The notes under the pieces were generated by a model. It was not told where the DNA came from, made no database searches, and worked only from the letters and a program-made list of their open reading frames with translations. Shown piece after piece: positions 50,670 to 58,910 of a stretch of DNA of 64,000 nt. Source of the stretch: an uncultured Eubacteriales bacterium (GTDB lineage: Bacteria; Bacillota; Clostridia; Oscillospirales; Oscillospiraceae); the NCBI GenBank assembly GCA_900545515.1, contig UQZA01000007.1, forward strand, positions 1 through 64,000, in the 5' to 3' direction. Both the position numbers and the translations under genes were made by a program. The first letter of the stretch is position 1. Every line of letters begins with the position of its first letter.

Positions 50670-50698
50670 GTTGCACTTGCAACTGTTGCGGATGCAAC
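50670..50698. promoter_or_regulatory. Tandem MarR operators
   Basis: Two 14-bp palindromes GTTGC-N4-GCAAC at 50670-50683 and 50685-50698, spaced 15 bp apart and lying over the transcription start. Bound repressor would block the promoter directly. The MarR-family product of the next gene is the natural ligand. Confidence 0.8.
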
Positions 50699-50716
50699 GG
50701 TAAGGAGGAGCGGGAT

Positions 50717-51145
50717 ATGTCTTTATTGATGGGGGAGTTGGATTCCATTGCCCGGTGTGCCGCCCAGTACCGGTCGGAGCGGCTGGCAGCTCTGGGACTC
50801 AAGTCCTGCCATGCCAGCTATCTTATGGGAATCTGCGATTGCCCGGGAATTTCTCAGGAGCAGCTGGCCCGGCGGATTTATCAGAACAAAAGCAGCGTGG
50901 CCCGGCAGCTGGCGGTGCTGGAAGAGGCGGGGTTTGTCCGCCGGGTGTGCTGTGACAGCGACCGGCGGGTGACGGAGCTGTACCCTACAGAGCAGGCGGA
51001 GGCGGCCCTGCCGGAGATCCGGCAGGTGCTGGGTCAATGGGAGTCCTGGGTAACTCAGGATCTTACCCAGGCGGAGCGGCGCAGTTTGGAGTTGCTCCTG
51101 GGGAAGCTGAAGGCCCGGGCAGCAGCCCGAATCGGCCAGGACTAG
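50717..51145 (+). CDS. MarR-family regulator
   Basis: A 142-residue winged-helix repressor. The recognition-helix region ISQEQLARRIYQNKSSVARQ and the wing ERAGF-like LEEAGFVRRVCCDSDRRVTE are typical. AAGGAGGAG precedes the ATG. It is co-transcribed with the two ABC exporter genes. The tandem palindromes upstream indicate autoregulation with induction by the exporter's substrate; substrate unknown. Confidence 0.9.
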   Translation: MSLLMGELDSIARCAAQYRSERLAALGLKSCHASYLMGICDCPGISQEQLARRIYQNKSSVARQLAVLEEAGFVRRVCCDSDRRVTELYPTEQAEAALPEIRQVLGQWESWVTQDLTQAERRSLELLLGKLKARAAARIGQD

Positions 51146-51158
51146 AGGAGGGGAGTAT

Positions 51159-52889
51159 ATGGCGGGCTTGCGCAAATACATACGCCCCTACTATAGCTAT
51201 ATGCTGCTGGCCATGTTCATCAAGTTTTTTGGGGCATTGGTGGAGCTGCTGATCCCCTATCTTCTGGAGACCATTCTGGATGACGTGGTGCCCACCGGCA
51301 GCCGGCGGGGCATTCTTCTCACCGGCGGGGCTATGGTGCTCTGCGCCGCCCTGTGTGTCACGGCGAACATTGTGGCAAACCGCATGTCCGCCATCAGCGC
51401 CGGGAAAATTACCCTGGTCCTGCGCCACGATCTGTTCCAGCGCCTGGACCGGCTCTCCGCCCGGCAGCTGGACGGGCTGACCCTGCCCTCCGCTGTGTCC
51501 CGTCTCACCAGTGACACCTACAATGTGAACCAGCTCCTGGCCCGGATGCAGCGGTTGGGGGTTCGCGGTCCGATTTTGCTTCTGGGCGGGGTGTGTATCA
51601 CCCTGCATATGGATGCGGGGCTGGCTATGGTGCTCATTGCCACCCTGCCCCTCATTGGGCTGCTGGTGTATTTTGTGACCAAAACCAGCGTGCCCCTTTA
51701 CACCAAGGAGCAGGGGATTCTGGACCGGATGGTCCGGGTGGTCCAGGAGAACATCACCGGCATTCGTGTGATCAAGGCCCTCAGCAAAACAGAATACGAA
51801 ACCCGCCGGTTTGGCGAGGTGAACCAGCAGCTGTGCCAGGTGGACCAGAAGGTGGGGGGCATTACGGCTCTGACCAATCCTGCCGCCACCCTGATTTTGA
51901 ACCTGGGTCTCACCGGCGTGGTCCTGGCCGGGGCCTTCCGGGTAAACGGCGGACTCACCCAGCCCGGTGTGATCATTGCATTTCTGAACTACTTCACCAT
52001 GATTCTCAACGCTATGCTGGGGGTTACCAAAATTTTCATCATCTGGTCCAAGGGCGAGGCCAGCGCCAAGCGGGTGGTGGAGGTGCTGGAGCTGCCGGAG
52101 GATCTGACGGTGACTCCCTCCGCCGAACGGTCCGGGTCCTATTTGGAGTTCCGAGACGTGAGCTTCTCGTATAACCATGTGTCCAATAACCTCTCCCACC
52201 TGAGCTTTTCCCTGGAGCGGGGGCAGACCCTAGGGATCCTGGGGGCCACTGGCAGTGGAAAAACCACTTTGGTGAATCTGCTTCTCCGGTTTTATGACCC
52301 GGATGAGGGTACGGTCTTTCTGGAGGGCCGGGACATCCGGACCATCCCCCCGGAGGAGCTGCGGCCCAAGTTTGGCGTGGTGTTTCAAAATGACTTCATC
52401 ATGGAGGGCACTCTGGCGGGGAACATCCGGTTTTGCAGGGAGTTGCCCCAGGAGGAGGTGGATCGGGCCGCCCGGACGGCTCAGGCGGATTACATCTTTC
52501 AAAAGGGGATGAGCCATCCCGTGGCGGTTCGGGGCAACAACCTGTCCGGCGGTCAGAAGCAGCGGTTGACCATTGCCCGGGCCCTGGCGGGAAAGCCGGA
52601 CATTTTGGTGCTGGACGATGCCTCCAGCGCGCTGGATTACCGGACTGACGCCGCCCTGCGCCAGGCCCTGCGCCGGGAGATGGCAGGCGTAACCCAGATG
52701 ATTGTGGCCCAGCGGGTGAGCAGCCTCCGCCATGCGGATCTGATTCTGGTTTTGGAGGAGGGCCGGGTCATTGGCCGGGGCAATCACCAGAGTCTGCTGC
52801 AAACCTGCCCGGTGTACCGGGAGATTGCAGAAACCCAGATGGGAACGGAAGGAGGGGAACCGGCATGGAAAACAGATCCGGCGTCCTAG
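51159..52889 (+). CDS. ABC exporter half-transporter, subunit 1 (degenerate Walker B)
   Basis: A 576-residue protein: six-helix ABC-exporter membrane domain (~1-310) fused to an ATPase domain. Walker A GATGSGKTTL and signature LSGGQKQR are intact. Walker B reads ILVLDDASSALD, with Asp where the catalytic Glu is expected. That substitution marks the non-hydrolysing site of heterodimeric exporters such as TM287/288 and BmrCD. It overlaps subunit 2 by 25 nt. Likely exports a drug, peptide or lipid. Confidence 0.92.
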   Translation: MAGLRKYIRPYYSYMLLAMFIKFFGALVELLIPYLLETILDDVVPTGSRRGILLTGGAMVLCAALCVTANIVANRMSAISAGKITLVLRHDLFQRLDRLSARQLDGLTLPSAVSRLTSDTYNVNQLLARMQRLGVRGPILLLGGVCITLHMDAGLAMVLIATLPLIGLLVYFVTKTSVPLYTKEQGILDRMVRVVQENITGIRVIKALSKTEYETRRFGEVNQQLCQVDQKVGGITALTNPAATLILNLGLTGVVLAGAFRVNGGLTQPGVIIAFLNYFTMILNAMLGVTKIFIIWSKGEASAKRVVEVLELPEDLTVTPSAERSGSYLEFRDVSFSYNHVSNNLSHLSFSLERGQTLGILGATGSGKTTLVNLLLRFYDPDEGTVFLEGRDIRTIPPEELRPKFGVVFQNDFIMEGTLAGNIRFCRELPQEEVDRAARTAQADYIFQKGMSHPVAVRGNNLSGGQKQRLTIARALAGKPDILVLDDASSALDYRTDAALRQALRREMAGVTQMIVAQRVSSLRHADLILVLEEGRVIGRGNHQSLLQTCPVYREIAETQMGTEGGEPAWKTDPAS

Positions 52890-54649
52890 GCGCAGACCGG
52901 CAGAACCGACAGAAGCGGGGGGCCTTGCTCCTGCGCCTGTGGCGCTATTTGGGCCGGAACCGGCTGCTTTTGGCTGCTGCGGTGGGGCTTTCCCTGGGCT
53001 CCAACATTTTGGCCCTCTTTGGCCCCCGGCTGGCGGGCCAGGCCATCAACGCCATTGCGGCGGGACCCGGCCGGGTGGATCTCCCCTTTGTTTGGAACCG
53101 GGCGGCAACCATGGCGGTGTTTTACTTGTTGTCGGCCTGCATGTCCTACACCCTGTCCCAGGTGATGATCCGTCTGTCACGCCAAGTGGTCCGGCAGATG
53201 CGGCGGGACGTATTTGAGAATCTGGCCCGCCTGCCGGTGGGCTTCTTCGACCGGTATCAGACGGGCGACATTTTAAGCGTCATCACCTACGATGTGGATA
53301 CGGTGAACCAGTCTCTGTCGGCGGACCTGTTACAAATTCTTCAGACGGTGGTGACGGTGACCGTGTCCCTGGGGATGATGCTGTCCATTGCGCCGAAGCT
53401 GGTGCTCATTTTCTGCGTCACCATTCCCGCCACGATATTCTTCACCCGGTACATCACCGCCCGGGTGCGGCCCCTCTTCCGGCGGCGAAGCGCCGCCCTG
53501 GGGGAGCTCAATGGTTTTACGGAGGAGATGATGAACGGCCAGAAGACCACCAAGGCCTATGGCCAGGAGGCGGCAGTTCTGGAGGCCTTTGACCAGAAAA
53601 ACCGCAAGGCGGTGGACGCCTACACCCAGGCGGAGGCCAACGGCACCATTGTGGGCCCGGCTGTGAACTGCATCAACAACCTGTCCCTGGCTCTGGTCAG
53701 CGTCTTTGGGGCGCTGCTGTACCTGTCCGGTGGGATTCAGCTGGGGGACCTGTCCAGCTTTGTTCAGTACTCCCGGAAGTTCTCCGGTCCCATCAATGAG
53801 GTGGCCAACATTGTGGGAGAGCTCCAAAGCGCCTTTGCTGCAGCGGAGCGGGTCTTTGGTCTCATAGATGCAGAACCAGAGCCAGCCGACGGACCGGAGG
53901 CCCGGGAGCTGGCCCAGGTGCAGGGAGAAGTGGCTCTGGATGGAGTGACCTTTGGCTATGACCCGGCTAAGCCGGTGATCCGGGACTTTGACCTGCTGGC
54001 CCGGCCCGGCGCGCTGGTGGCCATTGTGGGGCCCACGGGAGCGGGGAAGACCACCATCATCAATCTGCTGATGCGGTTTTATGATGCCCAAGCCGGGCGC
54101 ATTCAGGTGGATGGACAGGAGATCCGGACGGTGACCCGGACCTCCCTCCGCCGGGCTTACAGCATGGTCCTCCAGGATACCTGGCTGTTTTCCGGCACCA
54201 TTTATGAAAACATCGCCTACGGCCGGGAAAACGCCACCCGGCAGGAGGTGATTGCCGCCGCCAAGGCGGCCCGGATTCACAATTTCATCATGGCCCTGCC
54301 CCAGGGCTATGACACAGTTCTCCAAGACAACGGCGCCGGCATTTCCAAGGGCCAGCGGCAGCTTCTGACCATCGCCCGGGCCATGCTTCTGGACAGCCCC
54401 ATGCTGATCCTGGACGAGGCCACCTCCAATGTGGACACCCGGACGGAGCAGGAGATCCAGGCCGCCATGGAAGCCCTCATGGCAGGCAAGACCTGCTTCG
54501 TCATCGCCCACCGCCTCTCTACCATCCGTCACGCGGATCACATCCTGGTGATGCGGGAGGGCCGGGTGGTGGAGCAGGGAAACCACGAGACTCTCATGGC
54601 CCAAAAGGGCTTTTACGCCAAGCTCTATTATGCCCAGTTTGCCGGTTGA
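52865..54649 (+). CDS. ABC exporter half-transporter, subunit 2 (canonical Walker B)
   Basis: A 594-residue ABC exporter with six-helix membrane domain (~30-330) and ATPase domain. Walker A GPTGAGKTTI and Walker B MLILDEATSNVD with catalytic Glu are canonical. The signature is altered to ISKGQRQL. Paired with subunit 1, one ATP site has an intact Walker B plus LSGGQ, and the other is degenerate in both parts, as in known heterodimeric exporters. AAGGAGGGG precedes ATG 52865. The 216 bases behind it up to sigK hold no clear feature. Confidence 0.92.
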   Translation: MENRSGVLGADRQNRQKRGALLLRLWRYLGRNRLLLAAAVGLSLGSNILALFGPRLAGQAINAIAAGPGRVDLPFVWNRAATMAVFYLLSACMSYTLSQVMIRLSRQVVRQMRRDVFENLARLPVGFFDRYQTGDILSVITYDVDTVNQSLSADLLQILQTVVTVTVSLGMMLSIAPKLVLIFCVTIPATIFFTRYITARVRPLFRRRSAALGELNGFTEEMMNGQKTTKAYGQEAAVLEAFDQKNRKAVDAYTQAEANGTIVGPAVNCINNLSLALVSVFGALLYLSGGIQLGDLSSFVQYSRKFSGPINEVANIVGELQSAFAAAERVFGLIDAEPEPADGPEARELAQVQGEVALDGVTFGYDPAKPVIRDFDLLARPGALVAIVGPTGAGKTTIINLLMRFYDAQAGRIQVDGQEIRTVTRTSLRRAYSMVLQDTWLFSGTIYENIAYGRENATRQEVIAAAKAARIHNFIMALPQGYDTVLQDNGAGISKGQRQLLTIARAMLLDSPMLILDEATSNVDTRTEQEIQAAMEALMAGKTCFVIAHRLSTIRHADHILVMREGRVVEQGNHETLMAQKGFYAKLYYAQFAG

Positions 54650-54865
54650 GTCCTCTTCACGGGCCATAGGCGCGCAGCGAAAACCCGTTCATTCCCGTGA
54701 CGGTGGACACGTGGGTCTGCCTCTACGCCCCTTTTCGGAAGTACCTGGGAAGTTTGCCAGCTGGGGAACCACCTGCTGCTGCGCTTCTGCGGTTTTGCAA
54801 AATATGGGAGAGAAATCAGAGAAAGCCATACCTTCCCCAAAAAAGAGAACCGACTGTTTTTCCCT

Positions 54866-55561
54866 TCATCCATCCTCCCGCTTTCCTTCAAAGGCGCTTC
54901 GGAGCTTCTCCAGCGCCTTTTTTTCTATGCGGGATATGTAGGAGCGGCTGATGTTGCATTGCTGAGCCACCTCCCGCTGGGGCAGGGGCTCTTTCCCGTC
55001 CAGGCCGTAGCGCAGGGTCAGTACCTTCTGCTCCCGGTCGTCCAGGACCTCCCCCATGTACTGCCGGAGCAGTCGCACGTCCTCCCGGCTGCTGATCCGG
55101 TCGAACATGTCGTCATCCTGGCAGACCACATCCATGAGGGACAGGGCGGTGCCGTCCTTGCCGGTTTCGATGTAGTCGGACAAGGAGACGTCCGAAGCGC
55201 TTTTCCGCTGGCTTCGGAAGTGCATGAGGATTTCGTTCTCCACGCACCGGGCCGCATAGGTGGCCAGCCGGATGCCTTTGCCCGCGTCAAAGGTGGACAC
55301 GGCCTTAATGAGCCCGATGGTGCCGATGGATATGAGGTCCTCCTGGTCAGAGGTCTGGGCGTAGTATTTTTTCATAATATGGGCCACCAAACGCAGGTTG
55401 CGTTCAATGAGGATATTGCGCGCCTCCAGATCCCCAGCTGCAGCCTTTTCCAGGTATTCCTGCTCCTCTTTTGCGGACAGGGGCTTGGGAAAGCTGCCGG
55501 AGCTGAGGCGGAGGGAATAGAGCATACTGCTCAGCATGAGAATCGCCGCAGCAGAGATCAT
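54866..55561 (-). CDS. sigK: Sporulation sigma factor, pro-sigma-K
   Basis: A 231-residue sigma-70-family factor that directs late mother-cell transcription during sporulation. The first ~20 residues (ISAAAILMLSSMLYSLRLSS) are a hydrophobic pro-sequence that must be cleaved. Region 2 contains RNLRLVAHIMKKY, DLISIGTIGLIKAVSTFD and RLATYAARCVENEILM; region 4 contains LPQREVAQQCNISRSYISRI. The gene is continuous, not interrupted by a skin-type element as in some Bacillus and Clostridioides. ATG 55561 follows AGGAGGTGAGG. A sigma-E/K-like promoter is at 55607-55634. Marks the organism as a spore former. Confidence 0.92.
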   Translation of the reverse strand: MISAAAILMLSSMLYSLRLSSGSFPKPLSAKEEQEYLEKAAAGDLEARNILIERNLRLVAHIMKKYYAQTSDQEDLISIGTIGLIKAVSTFDAGKGIRLATYAARCVENEILMHFRSQRKSASDVSLSDYIETGKDGTALSLMDVVCQDDDMFDRISSREDVRLLRQYMGEVLDDREQKVLTLRYGLDGKEPLPQREVAQQCNISRSYISRIEKKALEKLRSAFEGKREDG

Positions 55562-55606
55562 TTCCTCACCTCCTGCCAACCAGTCTATTCCCGACAGCAA
55601 GTCCCT

Positions 55607-55634
55607 ATGTATGCCAAAGGGCAACAGCATTTAC
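55607..55634 (-). promoter_or_regulatory. Candidate sigma-E/sigma-K-type promoter of sigK
   Basis: On the minus strand CATACAT (55613-55607) matches the sigma-E/K -10 consensus, with GTAAAT 15 nt upstream as a loose -35. No sigma-A promoter is seen. Mother-cell sigma control would be expected for sigK. Confidence 0.45.
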
Positions 55635-55637
55635 TTT

Positions 55638-55657
55638 TTACAGACCGGTAGGCAGGA
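55638..55657 (+). repeat. 20-bp direct repeat, left copy
   Basis: TTACAGACCGGTAGGCAGGA matches the copy at 56841-56860 at 18 of 20 positions, same orientation. The pair lies outside the inverted repeats around the nucleosidase gene. Confidence 0.65.
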
Positions 55658-55718
55658 CCGGCAAAAACGTAACATGCTCCCTTCTGAACGAAACTGCATA
55701 TCACGAGCTAAACTTCCC

Positions 55719-55827
55719 CATTCCTCAGCCGTCACGGCCACGCCGTGCCAGCTGGAAGCATAGAGTCGCTTGCCGCCGGCAGGGGATTGAGATCCCATGG
55801 CGCTTCGCCCCTGCCCCGGGGGAAGGC
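55719..55827 (+). repeat. Long inverted repeat, left copy
   Basis: About 109 bp, inverted relative to 56725-56832. From CCAGCTGG (55748) to GGAAGGC (55827) the two copies agree at roughly 85% of positions with two single-base gaps. Agreement is weaker in the outer ~29 bp. The copy contains GATCCCATGGCGCTTCGCCC and a GCC/GGC hairpin. It resembles a terminal inverted repeat or a structured intergenic repeat. Confidence 0.75.
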
Positions 55828-55979
55828 AGGGCACTGCCGCGCCAATTTCTTGCGGTTGCAAATGTGTCGGGAGTTTGGTATACTCGAGAGGCGGGGAAAG
55901 GAAGGATACGCCGTGGGGGAGCGCCCTGTTCCTGCGACCGGGTATCATTTCCCCGGAAGGCGAAGGAGGAGCGACAGAC

Positions 55980-56657
55980 ATGAAAAAAATCGGGATGATT
56001 GTTGCGGTAGAGATGAAAGCGGTTTTGGAGCGGTACGGAACGCCCCAGGAGGAGAAGGAATATCCAGGCTATCGGGTTCTGGTCTATGAGGCGGAGGACT
56101 ATATCATTTATGCACTGAACTGCGGGGCAGGAGAGATTGCTGCAGCTGCAGCCACCCAGTTCCTGATCAGCCAGATGCAGGTTGACTTCATCGTAAACTT
56201 TGGCGTAGTGGGCGGCCTGACAGAAGAAATGACCAAGACTAAAATGTGTGTTGTGGAAAGCGTAGTCCATTACGACTTTGACACGACAGAAGTTGATGCG
56301 GTTGAGGTGGGCAGGTATTTGACATATCCGGACATCTATATCCCAACCACGCCAGATCTGGTGGAGAAAGCAGAAAACCTGCAGCCGGACTTAAAAAGAG
56401 TCGTCTGTGCATCAGGGGATAAGTTCATCGGAAATCCTGAAAAAAAGAAGGAAATGCACAGGGTATTTGGGGCAGATATCTGCGAAATGGAGGCGGCGGG
56501 GATTGTCCTCACCAGCAACCGCAACCGGGTGCCCTGCCTGCTCATTAAAATTGTGTCAGACAGCGTCAGCGGAGGAGCGGAGGAGTTCCGGCGGGAACTG
56601 GAGCATGCGGCGCAGATTTGTCTGGATACTGTAGACCAGATCATTCGGAAGCTTTGA
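55980..56657 (+). CDS. MTA/SAH nucleosidase-like phosphorylase-superfamily protein
   Basis: A 225-residue member of the PNP/UDP phosphorylase superfamily, closest in pattern to 5'-methylthioadenosine/S-adenosylhomocysteine nucleosidase (MtnN/Pfs). An N-terminal acid (Glu11 in IVAVEMKAV), FGVVGGL, the ribose-site motif ICEMEAAGI and KIVSDSVSG with the catalytic Asp are all present. It would hydrolyse MTA or SAH, recycling methylation by-products. GAAGGAGGAGC precedes ATG 55980. The gene is bracketed by long inverted repeats, with no co-transcribed partner. Its codon use looks somewhat more AT-rich than its neighbours, consistent with acquisition. Another nucleosidase specificity is possible. 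Confidence 0.83.
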   Translation: MKKIGMIVAVEMKAVLERYGTPQEEKEYPGYRVLVYEAEDYIIYALNCGAGEIAAAAATQFLISQMQVDFIVNFGVVGGLTEEMTKTKMCVVESVVHYDFDTTEVDAVEVGRYLTYPDIYIPTTPDLVEKAENLQPDLKRVVCASGDKFIGNPEKKKEMHRVFGADICEMEAAGIVLTSNRNRVPCLLIKIVSDSVSGGAEEFRRELEHAAQICLDTVDQIIRKL

Positions 56658-56724
56658 TTGCGGGAATGCTTGGCCGGTAATTGCAGCGGCTCAACCATTC
56701 ATGTCTCCTGGCTGCAAGGCCCCA

Positions 56725-56832
56725 GCCTTCCCCCGGGGCAGGGCGAAGGGCCATGGGATCTCATCACTTGCCGGTGGCAAGTGACTCTACCGTTCCAGCT
56801 GGCCCGGAGTTAGCTGCGACGGATGAGAAATG
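56725..56832 (-). repeat. Long inverted repeat, right copy
   Basis: About 108 bp, the inverted partner of 55719-55827, beginning 67 bp after the nucleosidase stop. The inner part forms a strong hairpin CACTTGCC/GGCAAGTG (around 56766-56784). Confidence 0.75.
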
Positions 56833-56840
56833 TCCATATC

Positions 56841-56860
56841 TTACAGGCAGGTAGGCAGGA
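56841..56860 (+). repeat. 20-bp direct repeat, right copy
   Basis: TTACAGGCAGGTAGGCAGGA, 18/20 identical to 55638-55657 in direct orientation. Beyond it up to the rnpB terminator the sequence is AT-rich with no recognisable feature. Confidence 0.65.
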
Positions 56861-56921
56861 TTAATCTAGAGGCAATGCGTTATAGAATTGTAATCAATTG
56901 CATACGGATAAAAACTTAGTC

Positions 56922-56961
56922 AAAAAGCGGTGAGTCCCCTCCACGAGGCTCACCGCTTTTT
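56922..56961 (-). terminator. Terminator of RNase P RNA
   Basis: AAAAAGCGGTGAG (56922-56934) pairs with CTCACCGCTTTTT (56949-56961). It sits 35 nt beyond the 3' end of rnpB on the minus strand. Confidence 0.9.
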
Positions 56962-56995
56962 GAGAGCTGTTTTTTACAGCCCATTCCTGGTGCAT

Positions 56996-57365
56996 GCAAT
57001 CAGGTCTATAAGCCGGGTTCTGTCATCGACAGCCATCTATCTAGACCCAGGATTGCTCCTGGGTTCCAGCCACCTCTTGGGGACGGCCGGGCCAGCCTGT
57101 AGTCCCACACACGGTGTTGCTCCGGATAGAGTTTACAGCACCCCAATGTTCCCATGGGGCGGGTGCGCTCTTACCACACCTTTTCACCCTTACCTCGCTG
57201 GCACAAACCAGGGAGCTCATACTCCAAACGAGGCGGTATCTTTCTGTTGCACTTGTCCTAGGGTCACCCCCGGCGGGCGTTACCCGTTATCCTTGCCCTG
57301 CGGAGCCCGGACTTTCCTCACGGGGGGCCTTTCGGCCTCCCCCCGCGGCTGTCCGACCTGGTTGC
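56996..57365 (-). ncRNA. rnpB: RNase P RNA
   Basis: The catalytic RNA that matures tRNA 5' ends. On the minus strand it opens with GGTCGGACAGCC and GAGGAAAGTCCGGGCTCC (conserved region I), has CCGGGGGTGACCCTAGGACA and GGTAAGGGTGAAAAGG in the middle, and ends with ACAGAACCCGGCTTATAGAC (conserved region V). The terminal P1 helix forms between 57365-57355 and 57006-56996, which sets the ends given. About 370 nt, normal for bacterial type A. No protein gene overlaps it. Confidence 0.95.
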
Positions 57366-57494
57366 GGGGCCATTGTACCGCATTTCCGAAGAATTGTCAA
57401 AGTTTTTCTCTGACAGCCATGTGTGGGAAGCTCCCCCGCCAGTGCGGAAAAGGGAAATGCCGCTGCCCTGAGTAGACACCCCAGGCAAAGAGTT

Positions 57495-57526
57495 GAGGCC
57501 GTCTCAAGAAATTTTGAGGCGGCCTC
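57495..57526 (-). terminator. Terminator of the pyr operon
   Basis: An 11-bp stem (57526-57516 with 57505-57495, one mismatch pair G-T) with a 10-nt loop, 53 nt after the pyrI stop. The T-tract is weak. Confidence 0.6.
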
Positions 57527-57578
57527 AGTCCTTTTCGCTTCTCCGCAGGCCATTCTCATGACCTGCCTCTGACACAGC

Positions 57579-57995
57579 TTATTTTGCCTTGGTCTCACAG
57601 TATAGGCACCGGTAAGTCCGGGTCTTGGGGTCTGTGAGGCGGAATACATGGGGCAACTCCTGCTCCGTAGAGGAGATACACCGGGGGTTCTTGCAGCGGA
57701 TCACATTGGTCAGCCGCTCCGGTAGGGTCAACTGGAGCTTTTCTGCCGTCTCTCCGTCCCGGATGATGGCCACCGTGACGCCGGGATCCACGTAGCCCAG
57801 AATGTCCATGTCCACACGGAAATCCGTGTCAATCTTAATGATGTCCTTTTTGCCCATCTTCTGACTGACGGCGTTTTTGATCAGGGCCACGGAGCAGTCC
57901 AGTTGGTCCAGCTTCAGGAGCCGGTACAGCTCCATCCCCTTTCCCGCTGTAATATGGTCGATGACAATGCCGTTTTTAATGGAATCAATGTTCAT
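57579..57995 (-). CDS. pyrI: Aspartate carbamoyltransferase regulatory chain
   Basis: A 138-residue regulatory subunit that binds nucleotide effectors and assembles with PyrB. The allosteric domain opens with VIDHITAGKGMELYRLL. The C-terminal zinc domain has the four cysteines as RCKNPRC and YRCLYC. Length is slightly under the E. coli 153. ATG directly follows the pyrB stop with no gap. Last gene of the operon. Confidence 0.95.
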   Translation of the reverse strand: MNIDSIKNGIVIDHITAGKGMELYRLLKLDQLDCSVALIKNAVSQKMGKKDIIKIDTDFRVDMDILGYVDPGVTVAIIRDGETAEKLQLTLPERLTNVIRCKNPRCISSTEQELPHVFRLTDPKTRTYRCLYCETKAK

Positions 57996-58910
57996 TTATT
58001 GCACCTCCAGCAGCTTCAGAATCAAAGCCATACGCATAAATTTGCCGTTGAGCACCTGCTTAAAGTAGCAGGCACGGGGATCGGCGTCAATGGCAACGGC
58101 AATCTCGTTGACACGAGGCAGAGGGTGGAGAATGGCCAGGTCCTTTTTGGCCCCCGCCAGCTTTTCCGGCGTCAGAATGTAGCTGTCCTTCAGGCGGAGG
58201 TAATCTTCCTCATTAAAGAACCGCTCCCGCTGGACGCGGGTCATATATAAAATATCCAGCTCCGGCATCACAGACTCCAGATCTGTGGTCTGGGTGTAGG
58301 GAATGCCCTTGTCCTTCATACCCTGCTTCACATAGCTGGGCACCTTCAGCTCCTCCGGGGAGATGAGGACAAACTTCACACCGGCATACCGGCTCATGGC
58401 GTCAATGAGGGAATGAACCGTCCGGCCAAATTTCAGGTCGCCGCACAGGCCAATGGTCAAATTCTCAAAGCCACCCTTCTCCCGGTAAATGGTGAGAAGA
58501 TCCGCCAGGGTCTGGGTGGGGTGGTTGTGGCCGCCGTCGCCGGCGTTGATCACAGGAACCGAAGCGTTCATGGCAGCCACCAGAGGCGCGCCCTCCTTGG
58601 GGTGGCGCATGGCGATGATATCGGCATAGCAGGAGACGGTTTTGGCGGTATCTGCCACGCTCTCGCCCTTGGCAGCGGAGCTGCTCTGGGCCTCGGAGAA
58701 GCCCAAGACGTTGCCGCCCAGCTCATACATGGCGGCCTCGAAGCTGAGCCGGGTCCGGGTGGAGGGCTCGAAGAACAGGGTGGCCAGCTTCAGGCCCCGG
58801 CACTTTTCGCTGTACTTTTTGGGATTCTCGATGATGTCATTGGCCGTGGCAATGAGCTCGTCCAGCTCCTCCACAGACAGATCCAGAATGTTGATGACAC
58901 TTCTTTTCAT
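57996..58910 (-). CDS. pyrB: Aspartate carbamoyltransferase catalytic chain
   Basis: A 304-residue enzyme condensing carbamoyl phosphate and aspartate. The carbamoyl-phosphate motif is LFFEPSTRTRLSFE, followed by SSAAKGES and the HPTQT loop; HPLPRVNEI lies near the C-terminus. ATG 58910 overlaps the pyrE stop by 4 nt. The adjacent PyrI implies an allosteric PyrB-PyrI holoenzyme. Confidence 0.96.
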   Translation of the reverse strand: MKRSVINILDLSVEELDELIATANDIIENPKKYSEKCRGLKLATLFFEPSTRTRLSFEAAMYELGGNVLGFSEAQSSSAAKGESVADTAKTVSCYADIIAMRHPKEGAPLVAAMNASVPVINAGDGGHNHPTQTLADLLTIYREKGGFENLTIGLCGDLKFGRTVHSLIDAMSRYAGVKFVLISPEELKVPSYVKQGMKDKGIPYTQTTDLESVMPELDILYMTRVQRERFFNEEDYLRLKDSYILTPEKLAGAKKDLAILHPLPRVNEIAVAIDADPRACYFKQVLNGKFMRMALILKLLEVQ

